Origin: Liopterus haemorrhoidalis
Lineage: Eukaryota > Arthropoda > Insecta > Coleoptera > Dytiscidae
Assembly: GCA_963971575.1 (NCBI GenBank)
Contig: OZ020622.1
Span: 29,170,301 to 29,234,300, forward strand
Direction of reading: 5' to 3'
DNA: 64,000 bases
Shown here piece after piece: positions 11,501 to 22,857 of this stretch. Below the pieces are notes generated by a model. It was not told the DNA's origin, ran no database searches, and was given only the letters and a program-made list of their open reading frames with translations. Every line of letters starts with the position of its first letter. The stretch's first letter is position 1. A program made the translations under genes and the position numbers.

Positions 11501-13650
11501 TGATGAAGATCCTTATATTCATTCATGAATTGGATGTATTTTTTCTTCTGCTCTTCATCATTGGTTAGCCGTTTCTCTAGTCGTTGGAACCGTTGTTTTG
11601 CGATGACTGACGAATCTCCTAATTCAGATAAGTTTTGTTTCAAGGGAATTCTAACAACGAATTTTCCCCTTGCATTTCTGCTGGTTGTTTTTTGAAAATA
11701 ATCTTCACAAAACTGTTCTTCTGTAGTAAATGAGTCCCTTTTCGTTGTGATTTCATCAACCTTCCAAAATCGTTGCAATTCAGCGTTTAAAGATTCCATA
11801 GAGAGGCAACAAATTGTAGAAGAAGTACTATTTTCTTGCAACAGTTCTCCAGCTATGATCCAGCCTAATTTAGTCTTTTGAAGAGTGGGAACATTTGGAC
11901 TTTGGATTTGTCCCACACATAACAATTTGAAGAACAGAGATGTTCCTAAAAGCATGTCAACAGCGTTTGGTGTGTTGAAATTAGGATCAGCTAGCTTTAT
12001 ATGATTCGGTACCCTAAATTTAGCGAGATTAAGAGGCAATCCTGGTTGGGAAGACGTGATTGAAGGAACAATGAGACAATCAATACTTTCAGTGTACTTG
12101 CTGACACGGGATGCTATTTTGACTTGTGTCTGATAGTTGATTTTCATCGAACCTTGCGAAATACCAGTGACAGTCTTATTTGCGGTTTGCTTGCCAAGAC
12201 CTAATTTATTGAAGAGCTTTTTCGATATAAAATTTGACTGACTAAGTGAGTCAAGTACTGCTCTTGCTTGAAACATTTTACCACTTGCGTCATAAACATT
12301 TATTGAAGCAGTTGGCAGTACAGTGTAATTGTAGCCGCCTCCTTCAGTTGAAATACACGATGTGACAACATTGTCTGAAATATTTACCTGTGGTGAAGGG
12401 TGAAATGTTTCTGCGTTGGGAGAAAGTGTTTGTTGAGCTTGACGTTGGACTCTATTAATGTGAAGAAGCGTATGATGTTTTCGTTTGCATCTTCGACAAT
12501 TCGTAGAACGACATTGTGTTGATAAATGTCCTTTTCGCAGGCAATTGAAGCATATGTGTAATTTCTTCACAATCTCGACACGTTGAGACGGGTCGTTACT
12601 AAGGAACGTTGTGCAATCTTGAATTGGATGATCACCGTTGCAGTGTAAACACATTGAGTGGCTAACTGCAAGAGTCTTCACATTCTGATGTGGTTTAGTA
12701 ACCTTCGGCGATTTTACAGGTGCATTCGTGACCCTTTTCTTCTTGGATTCCGTAATATTAATCCTTATCCTTAAAAATTCCATTAATTGAGATAATTCTG
12801 GCAATTCATCGGTTTTAAACTTTTTGTTAAGATAAGTTTCCCATTCATCATTCGTCTGAACATCAAGTTTACTTAAGATTATGGGAATTATGAGAGCACT
12901 CCAGTTATCGACTGGTTGTTGTAAAACACGTAGACTTTCCAAGTTATTTGAAATAGTATGAATAATTTTTCTCAATTCTGCTATATTTTCTCCAATAGGT
13001 TGTAAGGCAAGTAAATTTTCAACATATGTATTAATAATGTTTCTCTTATTATCATAATTTTCTTTCAGAGTGTTCCATGCGATTAAGTAATTTTCTTCAG
13101 ATGTTTTGATTGAACTAATCATATCCGCTGCCTCACCTTCGAGACAGGCATGTAAATAACACAACTTCTGTACATCGGATATTGCATTACTGTTGTGAAC
13201 TAACGTTGTAAATAAATCACAAAATTTACGCCAATCCGTATATTGTCCACTAAAAGTTGGCAATCCAACGCGCGGTAACTTGACGTTCGAACGCTTAGAT
13301 CTAGTACTACTAAAACTAGATGCAGGATCTGATGCTTCATCTCTATTATGTCCTCCTGCTAACTTGAGGACTGTGTTTGCAGCTGTGGTTACACTAAAGA
13401 AAGAACTTTGGAACTTCTCAGTCGTTTCGAGATCTGGCTCATCCCTATTTTCTAATGCATTTATTTCATTTTGTATTTCTAGAAAATTGTCTATTAATGG
13501 GTAAATTTTCTCCAATCGCGCGTGCAATATGTCTGTGTCACTCTGTGTTAAATTGTTTTGATCAAGTGAATCAAAATATTTCTTGAATAGTGTTAACTGA
13601 CCTTTAATTGCACCACGTTTGTGGTGTAATGTTTTTAATTCACCCTGCAT
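8506..13650 (-). pseudogene. BEL/Pao gag-pol polyprotein with one internal stop codon
   Basis: The frame runs from ATG at 13650 to a stop at 8506, broken only by TAA at 9271-9273 (about codon 1460). Domain order by residue: DUF1759-type gag (about 120-300); Cys/His knuckles near 334-346, 367-380 and 385-396; an A17-type aspartic protease region with DSLSQ at 467-471 (the more usual motif is DSGS); RT with YVDD at 869-872; RNase H starting at SDAS about 1039; H2C2 zinc region about 1350-1390; integrase from about 1405. After the stop the same frame continues through the integrase core (SDNG, near 9198-9209) to a DUF5641-type C-terminus (8506-8898). No frameshift was seen. The stop would yield a product lacking most of the integrase, unless it is a sequencing error or is read through. 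Confidence 0.92.
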
Positions 13651-14059
13651 TTTGAATCAGTACTAAAGTAAAATAGGAAAATGTAAAAGTACTTACAATT
13701 TGGAGATAATGGATAAAAAGGGCACATAAATGTAGAAAAACTTGAAAAACTCCCTCTTGGCGCCGAATTTGACACTGCGATGATCAGCTGTAGCGAATTG
13801 TTGACAGCCGCTAAGGTGAATAAACTTGACAGGTAGTCGGCTAAACTCGGATGTCTTCGGTGAGATGTGGAACTAACGTTTCGCCTAAAATGTTCTTGCA
13901 ACGCACACACGTAAAGCGGAATGCCTATCAACTGTCTCGTCTGGTTGCATAGATGCACTCGAATAACTAAAATGGCGTGTATCGCCGGTACACATAAACA
14001 CAAATAATAACTTTAATTTTGCACAAAAACGTCACTGATTATGCGGCTCTGAAGGACTA
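13651..14059 (-). other. BEL 5' leader (between 5' LTR and ATG)
   Basis: About 400 bp of untranslated leader on the minus strand. The sequence next to the LTR reads TAGTCCTTCAGAGCC, the expected place of the primer-binding site. I cannot match it to a tRNA by eye. A short ORF here (13635-14003) has no BEL-like features. Confidence 0.5.
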
Positions 14060-14261
14060 TGTTGGGATTTTCAATAAATTAGTCACTTATTGAATTCACT
14101 TCTGTTTTGTGTTTATTTATTGTTTACAACTATACAATACTTTAACATTTTGTGCGTTGCCTGTGACGCCTCTTAACCACATACTGGTTATCTGTTTGAG
14201 AATTCAAGGTGGGGGCGCGGAAGATACATGAAGCCACGTTTACACAAGTAAATTTTGAACA
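14060..14261 (-). repeat. 5' LTR of BEL element
   Basis: Same 202-bp sequence and termini as 8141-8342. It is followed on the right by the GGTTG target duplication and then by HelB sequence. Confidence 0.93.
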
Positions 14262-14567
14262 GGTTGATATATCTAATTTATTATTTACTTAACAGCAAAA
14301 ATGAATATCAGAAAGGAAACTATTCCTTTATGTTCAATGCAGTTTTTAATAAGATATACATTTGGGGAGCAATGGGGAGACCTACCTATAAACGAAGTAT
14401 CTCACTAATTATTTACCTAACATTAAAAAAAAATATATATAGAAGAGTTATTTTGAATAATGAAAAGATTATTTTCTGTTCTACTTGAAACTGAAATATC
14501 TCACTTATCATATACCTTACAGCAAAAATGTACGTTACAAAATTCGTACGACGGGTACTCCAGCTAG

Positions 14568-14890
14568 TGTAACTATAATATTTAAGGAATAAACACTTTG
14601 AAAACCAACCCTGTACTTTCCCTAGCTTTACCTAAAGTATTTTAGTTTTATGGGGGTTTATCTCCCAGGTACCTAGTCATTAGTCTCTTTTGAATAACTC
14701 ATTTTATTTCATTCTTGCCGAACAATACATTTTTATGGAACTTGTAGACATTGAAAAGAAGTATTTCTAAGGTCTGACTTTCTAAGTTAAATTCTTAGAA
14801 TATGGTTATAGAAACCTAAGTATAATTTTTTCACGATATTTTGAAGTGACTAAATACTTATAGTCATAAAGACATTAGATAATAATTACA
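14568..14890. repeat. Flank of HelB duplicated in inverted orientation at 22535-22857
   Basis: The approximately 320 bp beyond the HelB 3' end match 22535-22857 in reverse complement. Shared features include the AACACTTTGAAAACCAAC block, the CCCAGGTACCTAGTCATTAG block and ATACTTATAGTCATAAAG. In both places the block lies directly beside a HelB 3' terminus. Confidence 0.7.
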
Positions 14891-15032
14891 CAGGGCCAGC
14901 GTTGCCAGATTACTGGGAGTAAATTATTGTGTAGCGGTACACAAACTGTGGTAGACTATTGTATATAAAAAATAGCTACAGTAAAAAAGTGGTGAATACA
15001 TATTTATTTAAATAAATAATAGTACATAAGAA

Positions 15033-16985
15033 CAGTGTTGAGCATTATCTAGATCAGGGGTGGCCAACCTTTTTGGAAGCAAGGGCGCAATTAAGAATTT
15101 TCAGAGACGTTGCGGGCGCAATGATATGTAATGACATTATATATGTTTTGTTTTTTATTGTTAAAGTTAATTTTATTTATTTTTTTTTTCATTTCTCAAT
15201 TTTAATTTCTTAAAAAAAAATTGTTTTTGTTAATTTTTGTCATTTTTAATTTTGAATCTTTTTATTTGATTTTACTTATAGGTTAAAACCCAATTATTTT
15301 TTGAAAAAATGCTCTTCTTCATTTTTAACACAACATAATACAACAAAATTATAATAATAATTTGTAATAATAATTTTATTGAACGACATTTATTACACAT
15401 AATTACATAATATATGATACATTATAATTCGTTAATGAGAAGGTTGAGACTGTTTCTTGACATAAGTTTTTAAAATCAGGACAGTAATTTGATACTGCTA
15501 CTCTTAAACTGTCATTCAATGATCAGTTTTAATAAAATGAAACATAAAAATGGCGCTAAAATTCGATAGAATTCGCTAAAATTACATTTTTTGTAGTGGA
15601 ACTACTTATATTTTATTATATAGGGAGGTATTTAATATGGCATAATAAATAATTACTTGAAAATTTCAATTAATAAATAAGTATTTAATTCCAAGAAAAT
15701 TTTGCTTAAAAGTAGGAAAATGAAATTGATTGGAAATAAAATTTAAAGAAATATTTTAATTTACCGGGAATCGTATCGCGGGCGCATAACATATCGCCCG
15801 AGGGCGCAGTAGCGCCCGCGGGCGCGGGGTTGGCCACCCCTGATCTAGATAATGCATTTAGATGACATATTATTATCTATCATCTTTTTTAGATACTGTT
15901 TTCATTTTTATCTATTATCTCATTTAGATAGGTATTTTCATTATCTTTATCTGTAATTTCAGATAATTTTTATAGATAATAGACAATATTAGTTTGACGT
16001 CACATACATGTGCTGCATCTGGCAACGGTTTCCTTTGGATTATTTTGGGAGATTTAAAATACATGTGTTATTACTTTTGTTACTTTAATTTTATTGAGCA
16101 AAACATTTATATCTTTGATAAGTATATACTAATATATACAGTTCAGATACCTTATATTATAGAATAATGTTTTTATAAACATATAAATAAGGATTTGAAG
16201 ATATATTTATAGGTCACGTTTTTAAATTATATGAAAATAGGAATATCTTTAGTATTTATTTAATTAAAACTAAGTAAACATTAATATTTTGTTTCAGAAT
16301 GCATAATGGTGTATTATTTTGCCCCAAACTGGAACCATTACAGTCACATTCTTAATTTTTTCATTTTTTGACAAGTGAAAATGAAAATCAATAATAGATA
16401 AAATAAGAACAATATATTTTTCTGTAAAAATAATAACTTAAATTATAAATTATAATGTATAAAATAAGAATTTTAATTAATACATATTGTCTTGTAGTTT
16501 TGATGTGAAGCATTTTCATACTTCATAAACATAATTCATACTTCCAAAATACAATTAAAAAAAAACAACATGCTAAATTCAAATAAAAGGAAACCAACCG
16601 CGAGGCGGCAGCACTGAATCCCATTTTGTGACGTAGTTACTAATATGGTCTAATATGGTATTAAAAAAAACTTAACCTCAATATTCCGTGGTGTTCTGCA
16701 AATGACAAAACTAGGTATACATATATGTAAATATGAATCAAAAATATTTATTAAACAAGATACTTTTAACTGATTCCCCCTTTGATGAAAGCGATATGAT
16801 GAATTTATCATGGATAGTTTGAGTTTCACACCGTAAAAATGTGGAGGGAGTTTATCATATCTATTATCTTATCTTTTCTAGATAATTATTTTTTTAATTA
16901 TCTTTACCTTTGTTTAGATCACAAAAAGATGGTATTATCTTATCATTGACTAGATAACATTTTAAGTTATCTATGCTCAACACTG
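15033..16985. mobile_element. Non-autonomous hAT-like element with TATCT/AGATA subterminal repeats, 1953 bp including a nested insert
   Basis: The termini are CAGTGTTGAGCAT and its inverted copy at 16973-16985. The 8-bp repeat CATAAGAA flanks both ends perfectly (15025-15032 and 16986-16993). The subterminal regions are rich in ATTATCT/AGATAA motifs on both sides. The 788-bp hAT element at 15055-15842 is inserted only 22 bp from the left end. Subtracting it leaves about 1.16 kb without transposase coding. Confidence 0.85.
15055..15842. mobile_element. 788-bp hAT-like MITE nested in another hAT element
   Basis: The termini are CAGGGGTGGCCAACC and GGTTGGCCACCCCTG. The flanks carry an 8-bp duplication, ATCTAGAT (15047-15054 and 15843-15850), which is itself palindromic. 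GGGCGCA-like subterminal repeats occur near both ends. No ORF of note. Confidence 0.88.
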
Positions 16986-16993
16986 CATAAGAA

Positions 16994-17380
16994 TAATAAT
17001 AATTGATTAAGAAAGAATAATTATATTTATATTAATTTAAAAGCTATTCCAAATTCTTATGAGCAACTAAACAGTAATTACATTTCAAAGTTTATTCAAA
17101 GACTGAAGTTGATAGTGTAACTGATACTTGTTACAATAATATAAAATAAGTTTTATCTTAACAAAAATGAGACACGACGTTTAGTCTTTTATAAATATTT
17201 ATTGAATGTTTATTATTTTTTATTTTTTGGTAACTATGGTTGAAAACATAATATAAATAGTGACAAAAAATGTACATATAAAAATTAGTAGACGGTGATA
17301 CAATAGGATTATTTTATGATTCAAGTTGGTAGGAATAATTATTCTTATAAATTCATGACAGATTTCAAATTCAAGTTGCG
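16994..17380. other. AT-rich spacer, nothing recognised
   Basis: About 390 bp of AT-rich DNA between a hAT element and LINE remnants. No ORF, TIR or repeat match was seen. Confidence 0.4.
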
Positions 17381-17381
17381 C

Positions 17382-17530
17382 CTAAGAACTCAAGTAAATT
17401 TTTAGAAAAAATTGTTCCGAGTGTAGGTCTAAAACATTCACACTGGCATTTGAAGTGGTTTCAGATCCTCTACAAAGAAGATATTTGTAGGAATCTCGTC
17501 GGACAGACCCCATTTGAATGTATGTAAATA
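17382..17530 (-). pseudogene. LINE ORF1 fragment (PHD-finger end)
   Basis: The minus-strand translation contains TYIQMGSVRRDSYKYLLCRG followed by LDLHSEQFFLKI. This matches residues about 40-90 of the ORF1 at 43372-44331 (TYIQMGNSRRETYKCLLCRG, LDLQSEQFLLKI). It covers the last zinc-binding cysteines of the PHD finger and the start of the coiled coil. It is an old fragment of the same or a sister LINE family. Confidence 0.7.
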
Positions 17531-18460
17531 TATTCTCCTTCTTCCTCCTCCCCGCACATCCTGCATATCTTATCATCTTCTTTCCTCCAATATCTATTTC
17601 TTCTCTCTTCATTCACGCACCTTAGCCTCGCATTCCTTCTAACCCTCCCTTCTGACCTTCCTCTTTCTCCCTTCAAGTAGCTTGGTACCCCTATAGTTCT
17701 GAACTCCTTATATCTCCCTGCGCTCCTTACTTTGTCTATTTTGACTGCCCTTTCTTGCTCCCCCACTTCCTTATCCCTCCTCCACAACTCCTCAATCACG
17801 CTTATCTGGGAACGCTCTAGGTGGGAAGAAAAAGGTTATTTTGAAGATTATTGAAGTGAAAGAAAAAGAGGAGGCGATAGGAGGAAGCGTATAGCAGTGG
17901 AGGAAGTGGAGAATTGTTATCCAGGAGGAAAGCCGAATGTGTCCTTTATTATTTTATTTAAATCATGCTTATCCCTTCTTTTCTTCTCCTTTCCGCCTCT
18001 GTCGCATCCACTCCGCATCTCCAGTAATACTTCTTTCTCATCTTCCCCCATGCGTATCATGCTGTTCATCTCTGGCTCTTTCCTCCCAGCTTTCCCTCAC
18101 TATTCTTGTGGCTGTTTCTATTCTAACTTTCTCTTCGTGCTTAACCGCCCTCATTCCTGTACCCACTTTTATCTTATCCCTTTTCAGTTCCTCTCTTACA
18201 ATATACCCTGGTGTTGATCTGTCTACCCCTAATATCCATTTCAAATACTTCTCCTGTACTCGTTCTACCTTCTCCTATTTCTTCCATCCCCAAATTTCCA
18301 CCCCATATAGCAGGATGTTCTTCACCATGGCGTCAAACAACCTCAATCTCCATCTAATATCATCGTTAAACTTCCTCTCTCCTATACTCCACAGCTTATC
18401 CATGACTATTCCTGCCTTATGTGTAGTTCAGCCCTATTGTTCATCGCTAGTAAATGTAGG
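17531..18460 (-). pseudogene. LINE reverse transcriptase C-terminal remnant
   Basis: Minus-strand frames contain pieces typical of the C-terminal part of arthropod LINE RTs. These include KWILGVDRSTPGYIVREELK near 18170-18240 and, further downstream, NRYWRKEDDKICRMCG, a CxxC-type end motif near 17540-17600. The pieces lie in the expected order but in different frames, with stops between them. The plus-strand ORFs at 17897-18551 are shadows of this remnant. Confidence 0.65.
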
Positions 18461-18516
18461 TGTAATATTAATTTGTGAATGCATGTATGAATCTGTACAA
18501 GTACCAAAATTATGTA

Positions 18517-19823
18517 CAAGGTGTCTCAAAAGAAATTTTATATTTATTTAGTTTACAGCGTGAACGCAACGTATCCGAGGGGCGCGGGGGTTATGTCAAT
18601 CGGTAGCCTGGCTCTTGGGAATTCAGTCGCTATGGAGCGTTTCTCGGGAGCAGACCGCGCGTTATGCGTGCGAGAGTTTTACAAAAACGGTGATTCGGCG
18701 ACTGGAGCGCGTAGAAAATTCTGCAGTATTCGAGGTTTTCGCCACTTAAATGCGCCAAGCATTCCTCTCATTCGACATTGGGTTAAAAAGTTTGAAGAGA
18801 CTGGTACAACGCTGGATAAATCAAAATCCGGGCGACCTAGGTCATCAAGAACGGTAGAAAACGTGGAGAATGTTACTCAGTCTGTTCGTGACGACCCGAA
18901 CCTTTCAATTCGGAAGCGCGCAAGTGCTTTAAATGTGCATAGATCATCATTACATCGCATTATGCACAAAGACCTAAAGCTGCACCCCTACAAAATTCAA
19001 TTGGTGCAAGAATTAAAGCCCCAAGATGCCAGTCAGAGGCTTAATTTCGTTAATCAGGTGATTGAGCGATTTTCAACGTTTACCAACATTTTGTTTTCGG
19101 ATGAAGCTCATTTCCATCTTAATGGCCACGTAAATAAGCAGGACTGCCGCTACTGGAGTGCAACGAATCGGAAACGCAAACATCAGAAACCCCTACATTC
19201 GCCTAAAGTGACCGTATGGGCTGCGATGTCGGCGCGAGGAATTATCGGCCCTTACTTTTTTGAAGACGAAAGGGGGCGTGCAGTTACAGTGAATTCAGAG
19301 CGTTATGTGGAGATGTTAGACAACTCCTTGGTACCTGAACTGCAAAACTTTCCTGGCTATAACCAAAGAACATGGTTCCAACAGGACGGAGCAACTTCAC
19401 ACACGTCCAATATGTCTCTGCCACGTGTTCGTGAAATTTTCTCAGGTAAATTGATCTCCCGGAGAGGTGACATAAATTGGCCTCCACGCAGTCCAGATTG
19501 AACCTCTATGGACTTTTTCCTATGGGGTTATCTTAAATCTAAAGTTTACGCCAATAAACCGACTTCACTGGCGCATTTGAAAGAAAATATCCGTCACGAA
19601 ATGGCAGCCATCCCTGAGTCCACCTGCCAAGACGTCATAAGTAATTTTACTGTTCGATTAAATGAGTGCCGAGAACGCGAAGGTCTACATTTAGACGATA
19701 TTATTTTTAAGAAATAAATACCCAAAAAGTGTATTTTAATAATTAATAAATATTTTTTCTATATACGGCTTACTTTTTTTTTAATCGATCCACTAAATAT
19801 AAAATTTCTTTTGAGACACTTTG
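18517..19823 (+). mobile_element. 1307-bp mariner-like transposon with TIRs and TA duplication
   Basis: The inverted termini start CAAGGTGTCTCAAAAGAAAT (left) and CAAAGTGTCTCAAAAGAAAT (right, reverse complement) and continue in near identity for about 30 bp. TA lies at 18515-18516 and 19824-19825. One transposase gene fills the interior. The size fits the family. Confidence 0.92.
18632..19717 (+). pseudogene. Mariner-like transposase, single in-frame stop
   Basis: The chosen ATG begins MERFSGADRALCVREFY; an upstream in-frame ATG at 18593 is possible. An N-terminal helix-turn-helix region is followed by the catalytic triad: D157 in FSDEAHF, D252 in QQDGATSH and D289 in WPPRSPD. Thirty-six residues lie between the second and third Asp. 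A TGA at 19499-19501, just after the third Asp, is the only disruption. The frame continues as MDFFLWGYLKSKVY to a TAA at 19715-19717. The spacing differs from the classic DD34D mariners. Confidence 0.9.
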
Positions 19824-19915
19824 TATAATGTATGTATCTATATATGTATATGGGCACCAAAAGTACATTTGTCTGTCCATTATTGTTAAATACATAAATA
19901 AATAAATAAATTAAC

Positions 19916-20665
19916 CAGTGGCGCAGCTAGGATTTTGTCTTGGGAAGGGCCGAATCAAAATTCGAGGGCACGCGGGCCGCATACGGCCCTCAGCCACATT
20001 TTTTGTGGCCCCTGAAGCGGTAATGAAAATCACTTGAGCTTATTTAAGGGAAAAATATATTTAAAAATGTAAAATATACTCTCTTCCGCTTTTCTGTTTA
20101 TAAAAAAATGTCAAGAAACCCTTTGGGATATTTAAAGTTCCGTCACTGCTTATCATTTTGTATGTAAAATAGACTGCGACCCAAATCAGTTTGACACCCC
20201 TGCTGTTGGATATTGATGTTTATATCAAATAATAATTCCATTATTTGTTGATAAAAAAATGTAATTGTTAAATCCATGTACCAAAAACTTTCACTTGATT
20301 TTTTCTTCGATAAATACATATTTATTTATATTTTTCGCGGGATATATTTTTAAAGTCTCAATATTTCTCTTACTTATGCCCAGTTCTCTCTCTAAATCTG
20401 CCGCTTGGCCACAATTTGTACCGAACGAACAGACTCATGTAACGGAATAAGGATTTCTTGATTATACCTACGAAAACCCAATAATAACATGTAAATATGC
20501 ATTTTCTGTTAATTTCAACACTAATCATAATAAAATATAGCTTATTATTATTGTAAAATACATTTATTTTGTTATTTTGCTGTACGATTATGATAAATTT
20601 GTTAAATTTGCATTTCATTGGACCTTCAGAGGGGGCTTGTGCCCTCCTCTATGAATACGCCACTG
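19916..20665. mobile_element. 750-bp hAT-like element without clear duplication
   Basis: The ends read CAGTGGCGCAGCTAGG and, inverted, CAGTGGCGTATTCATAG. The flanking 8-mers differ (AAATTAAC and TTGTTCAG). The interior is related to 21374-22165: a shared ATTTAAAAATGTAAAATA block, TGTTGGATATTGATGTTT, and a CCGCTTGGCCA block followed by CAGA-rich sequence. No transposase. Confidence 0.65.
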
Positions 20666-21373
20666 TTGTTCAGTACAACTTATATCAGTCCTTTTTGTGT
20701 GTAAAGCATCATAATTTCAAAAATACCTAACAAGATATTGATATTCACATTTATCTACAAAATAAAACCAAATACCGATTTTAAGAGCGCGATTGTCTCC
20801 AAAACTACTTTCTTTATTATATTTCTACTATTTCTACTTTTTCACGTTTGAGGTGTCATTTTAAAATTACATTCTGAAGGTTATAGGGAAGTCAGATTTC
20901 CACTTTATCTTATCTGAATCGAGTAATTAGTTGTTTACAATAGTTTTATCATTTGACTGGGCGAATGTTTTAGTCAATGTGTCAGGGGGAAAAAGGATCA
21001 ACGCTCCCCTTCATATAATTCGTTGGAGCATATTTGGAAAGTGATGTATTTTCACTTGAACAGTAATTATGTCACTTTATCAAGAATAGGCAATCTTAAA
21101 AAAATGTTTATTTATACGAAAATAAAAATGCCAATATTTTTTACAATGAAGTAATTTAAAAATTAACTACTGTTGTGGTTAACAAATTTTATCTTCAACT
21201 CCCCGAGCAGTGCCGTGTAATCTGCTGGTCTTGGGAGGGGCCCGGGCAAATTAACATATAAATAATAAATAGTTAATGGACAAAAATATAATAATTCAAA
21301 GAAATATGCTAAATACATTAACATCAAGCGGAAAACATATTCTAATGTGTTAAATTACATATTCTGTGTACAT
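20666..21373. other. AT-rich spacer, nothing recognised
   Basis: About 700 bp between two related hAT-like elements. I see no coding frame or terminal repeats. Confidence 0.4.
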
Positions 21374-22165
21374 CAGTGGCGTATCCAGATTTCGTGGTTG
21401 GGGGGGGGGTACTAATTATACCTATCTATAAGGAGAAGGGAGGGACTGCAGCTCGCGGATCGCATTCGGGTCCCAACATAATTCTGTTATGGCCCCTGAA
21501 GGGTTAATGAAAAAAATTTAGCTTGTTTAGGATAAAAACATATTTAAAAATGTAAAATAAACTCTACAAAAGGAAAACATTTCTATTTATAAAAAAAATT
21601 CAAAGTACCCTTCATGATATTTGAAGTTCTATCACTGAATATCATTTTAACATCCCTTCTGTTGGATATTGATGTTTGTACCAAAAACAAAACGAGATGA
21701 TAATTTCATTATTTGTAGATAAAAAAAAATGTGTTTATTAATCCATGTATAAAAGACTTTCATTTGATATCCCTCATAATTTTAGAAGATTTGAGAACCC
21801 TCAAATTGTCCCTCAATATTTGTGTTTATTTTTCGCGGAATATATTCTTGAATTCTTAATATTTCTCGTACATGCGTTCAATTCTTTAAATTCAGCCGCT
21901 TGGCCATAATTTCTACCCAACAGAACAGATTCATGCGACGAAATAAGGATTTCTTGATTATACCTACAAAAATCTAAAAATACCAGAAAACATGGCAGTA
22001 TGTATTGTCTATTAATTTCAATACTACGCATAATAAAATACAGTTTGTATATTGTAAAATGCGTAAGTGATTTTGCTGCACGATTATTTTAAATTTGTTA
22101 ATTATTCATTTAATTGGACCTTAAGGGGGGCACGTGCCCCCAGTGCCCCCCAGAATTAGCCAGTG
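21374..22165. mobile_element. 792-bp hAT-like element, second copy of the 19916 family
   Basis: Left end CAGTGGCGTATCCAG; right end, inverted, CACTGGCTAATTCTGGGGGG. Flanking 8-mers GTGTACAT and GTGCATAT agree at 6 of 8 positions, so they are probably a decayed target duplication. The interior resembles 19916-20665, including the block that also occurs at 51480-51930 beside a CAGA microsatellite. Confidence 0.65.
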
Positions 22166-22448
22166 GTGCATATCAACAGTCCAAAAAAGTAACGTTCTTG
22201 AAACGTCTCAACAAATCAAAGTATTAAACTTTACTAATTGGTTGAACCTATGCAGAGATAAAATTTTAATGAATTAGAATTAATTAATTTCATAGAATTA
22301 GTTTAAACATATATAATATATTATTATTGTTAATATTATTTTTTTCGAAATCATGTACTGAAATGAATTTAAAAGATGCCATATTTTGCATGTATTTTAT
22401 CACTTTGTATTTTTTTGTTTTTTTTGTAGTAGCTAGCTATTTAATAAA

Positions 22449-22488
<40 letters not shown>

Positions 22489-22534
22489 ATACATCCTAAT
22501 ACAACTCACAATGTATTTCTACCTACGGCTATGA
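22166..22534. repeat. AT-rich spacer with (ATT)n microsatellite
   Basis: Contains a perfect ATT/TTA tract at about 22450-22487. Nothing else recognised. Confidence 0.6.
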
Positions 22535-22857
22535 TTATCTAATGTCTTTATAACTATAAGTATTTAGTCACTTCAAAATAAGGTGAAACAAATTATGCCT
22601 AGGTTTCATAACTATATTCTAAGAATTTAACTTAGAAAGTCAGACCCTTAGAAATACTTCTTTTCAATGTTTACAAGTTCCATAAAAATGTATTGTTTGT
22701 ACGGCAAGAATGAAATGAAAGGAGTTCTTCAAAAGAGACTAATGACTAGGTACCTGGGAGAGGATAAATCCCTATAAAACTAACCGATTTTAGGTAAAGC
22801 TAGGAAAAGTACAAAGTTGGTTTTCAAAGTGTTTATTCCTTAAATATTATAATTACA
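22535..22857. repeat. Inverted duplicate of 14568-14890
   Basis: Reverse-complement match to the flank of HelB copy 1. It ends where a second HelB 3' terminus begins at 22858. Confidence 0.7.

Larger units (their letters stand above)
8141..14261 (-). mobile_element. Near-intact BEL/Pao LTR retrotransposon
   Basis: Two 202-bp LTRs (8141-8342 and 14060-14261) bound a single long gag-pol frame on the minus strand. Both LTRs begin TG and end CA. The 5-bp duplication GGTTG lies outside them (8136-8140 and 14262-14266). A purine-rich tract (GGCGGGCGGCA on the minus strand) abuts the 3' LTR. By eye the two LTRs look identical, so the insertion is recent. The insertion site is inside the HelB repeat, whose unoccupied equivalent can be seen near 23575-23600. 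Confidence 0.93.
6032..14567 (+). mobile_element. HelB copy 1: Helitron-like element, interrupted by a hAT element and a BEL retrotransposon
   Basis: The 3' end is ACGGGTACTCCAGCTAG at 14551-14567 followed by T, which fits the Helitron rule of a CTRR terminus next to T. The same terminus closes the HelA Helitron at 29173. The interior is made of related blocks of about 150-200 bp containing TTTGGGGAGTTACG and CTTATTATTTACTTTACATC. Insertions at 6381-7478 and 8141-14261 each have their own target duplications, leaving about 1.3 kb of HelB itself. The 5' end near 6032 is inferred from similarity to copy 3 (31608-32765) and is approximate. No Rep/helicase gene is present, so this is a non-autonomous copy. 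Confidence 0.6.

Noticed and set aside
13635..14003. 122-aa ORF upstream of the BEL polyprotein
   Set aside because: It lies in the leader and overlaps the gag start. No gag or envelope features.
17897..18551. Plus-strand ORFs of 106 and 204 aa rich in Ser/Phe/Leu
   Set aside because: Antisense shadows of a decayed LINE reverse transcriptase on the minus strand.
19916..20665. 8-bp target duplication for this hAT-like element
   Set aside because: The flanking 8-mers AAATTAAC and TTGTTCAG do not match, so no duplication is claimed.
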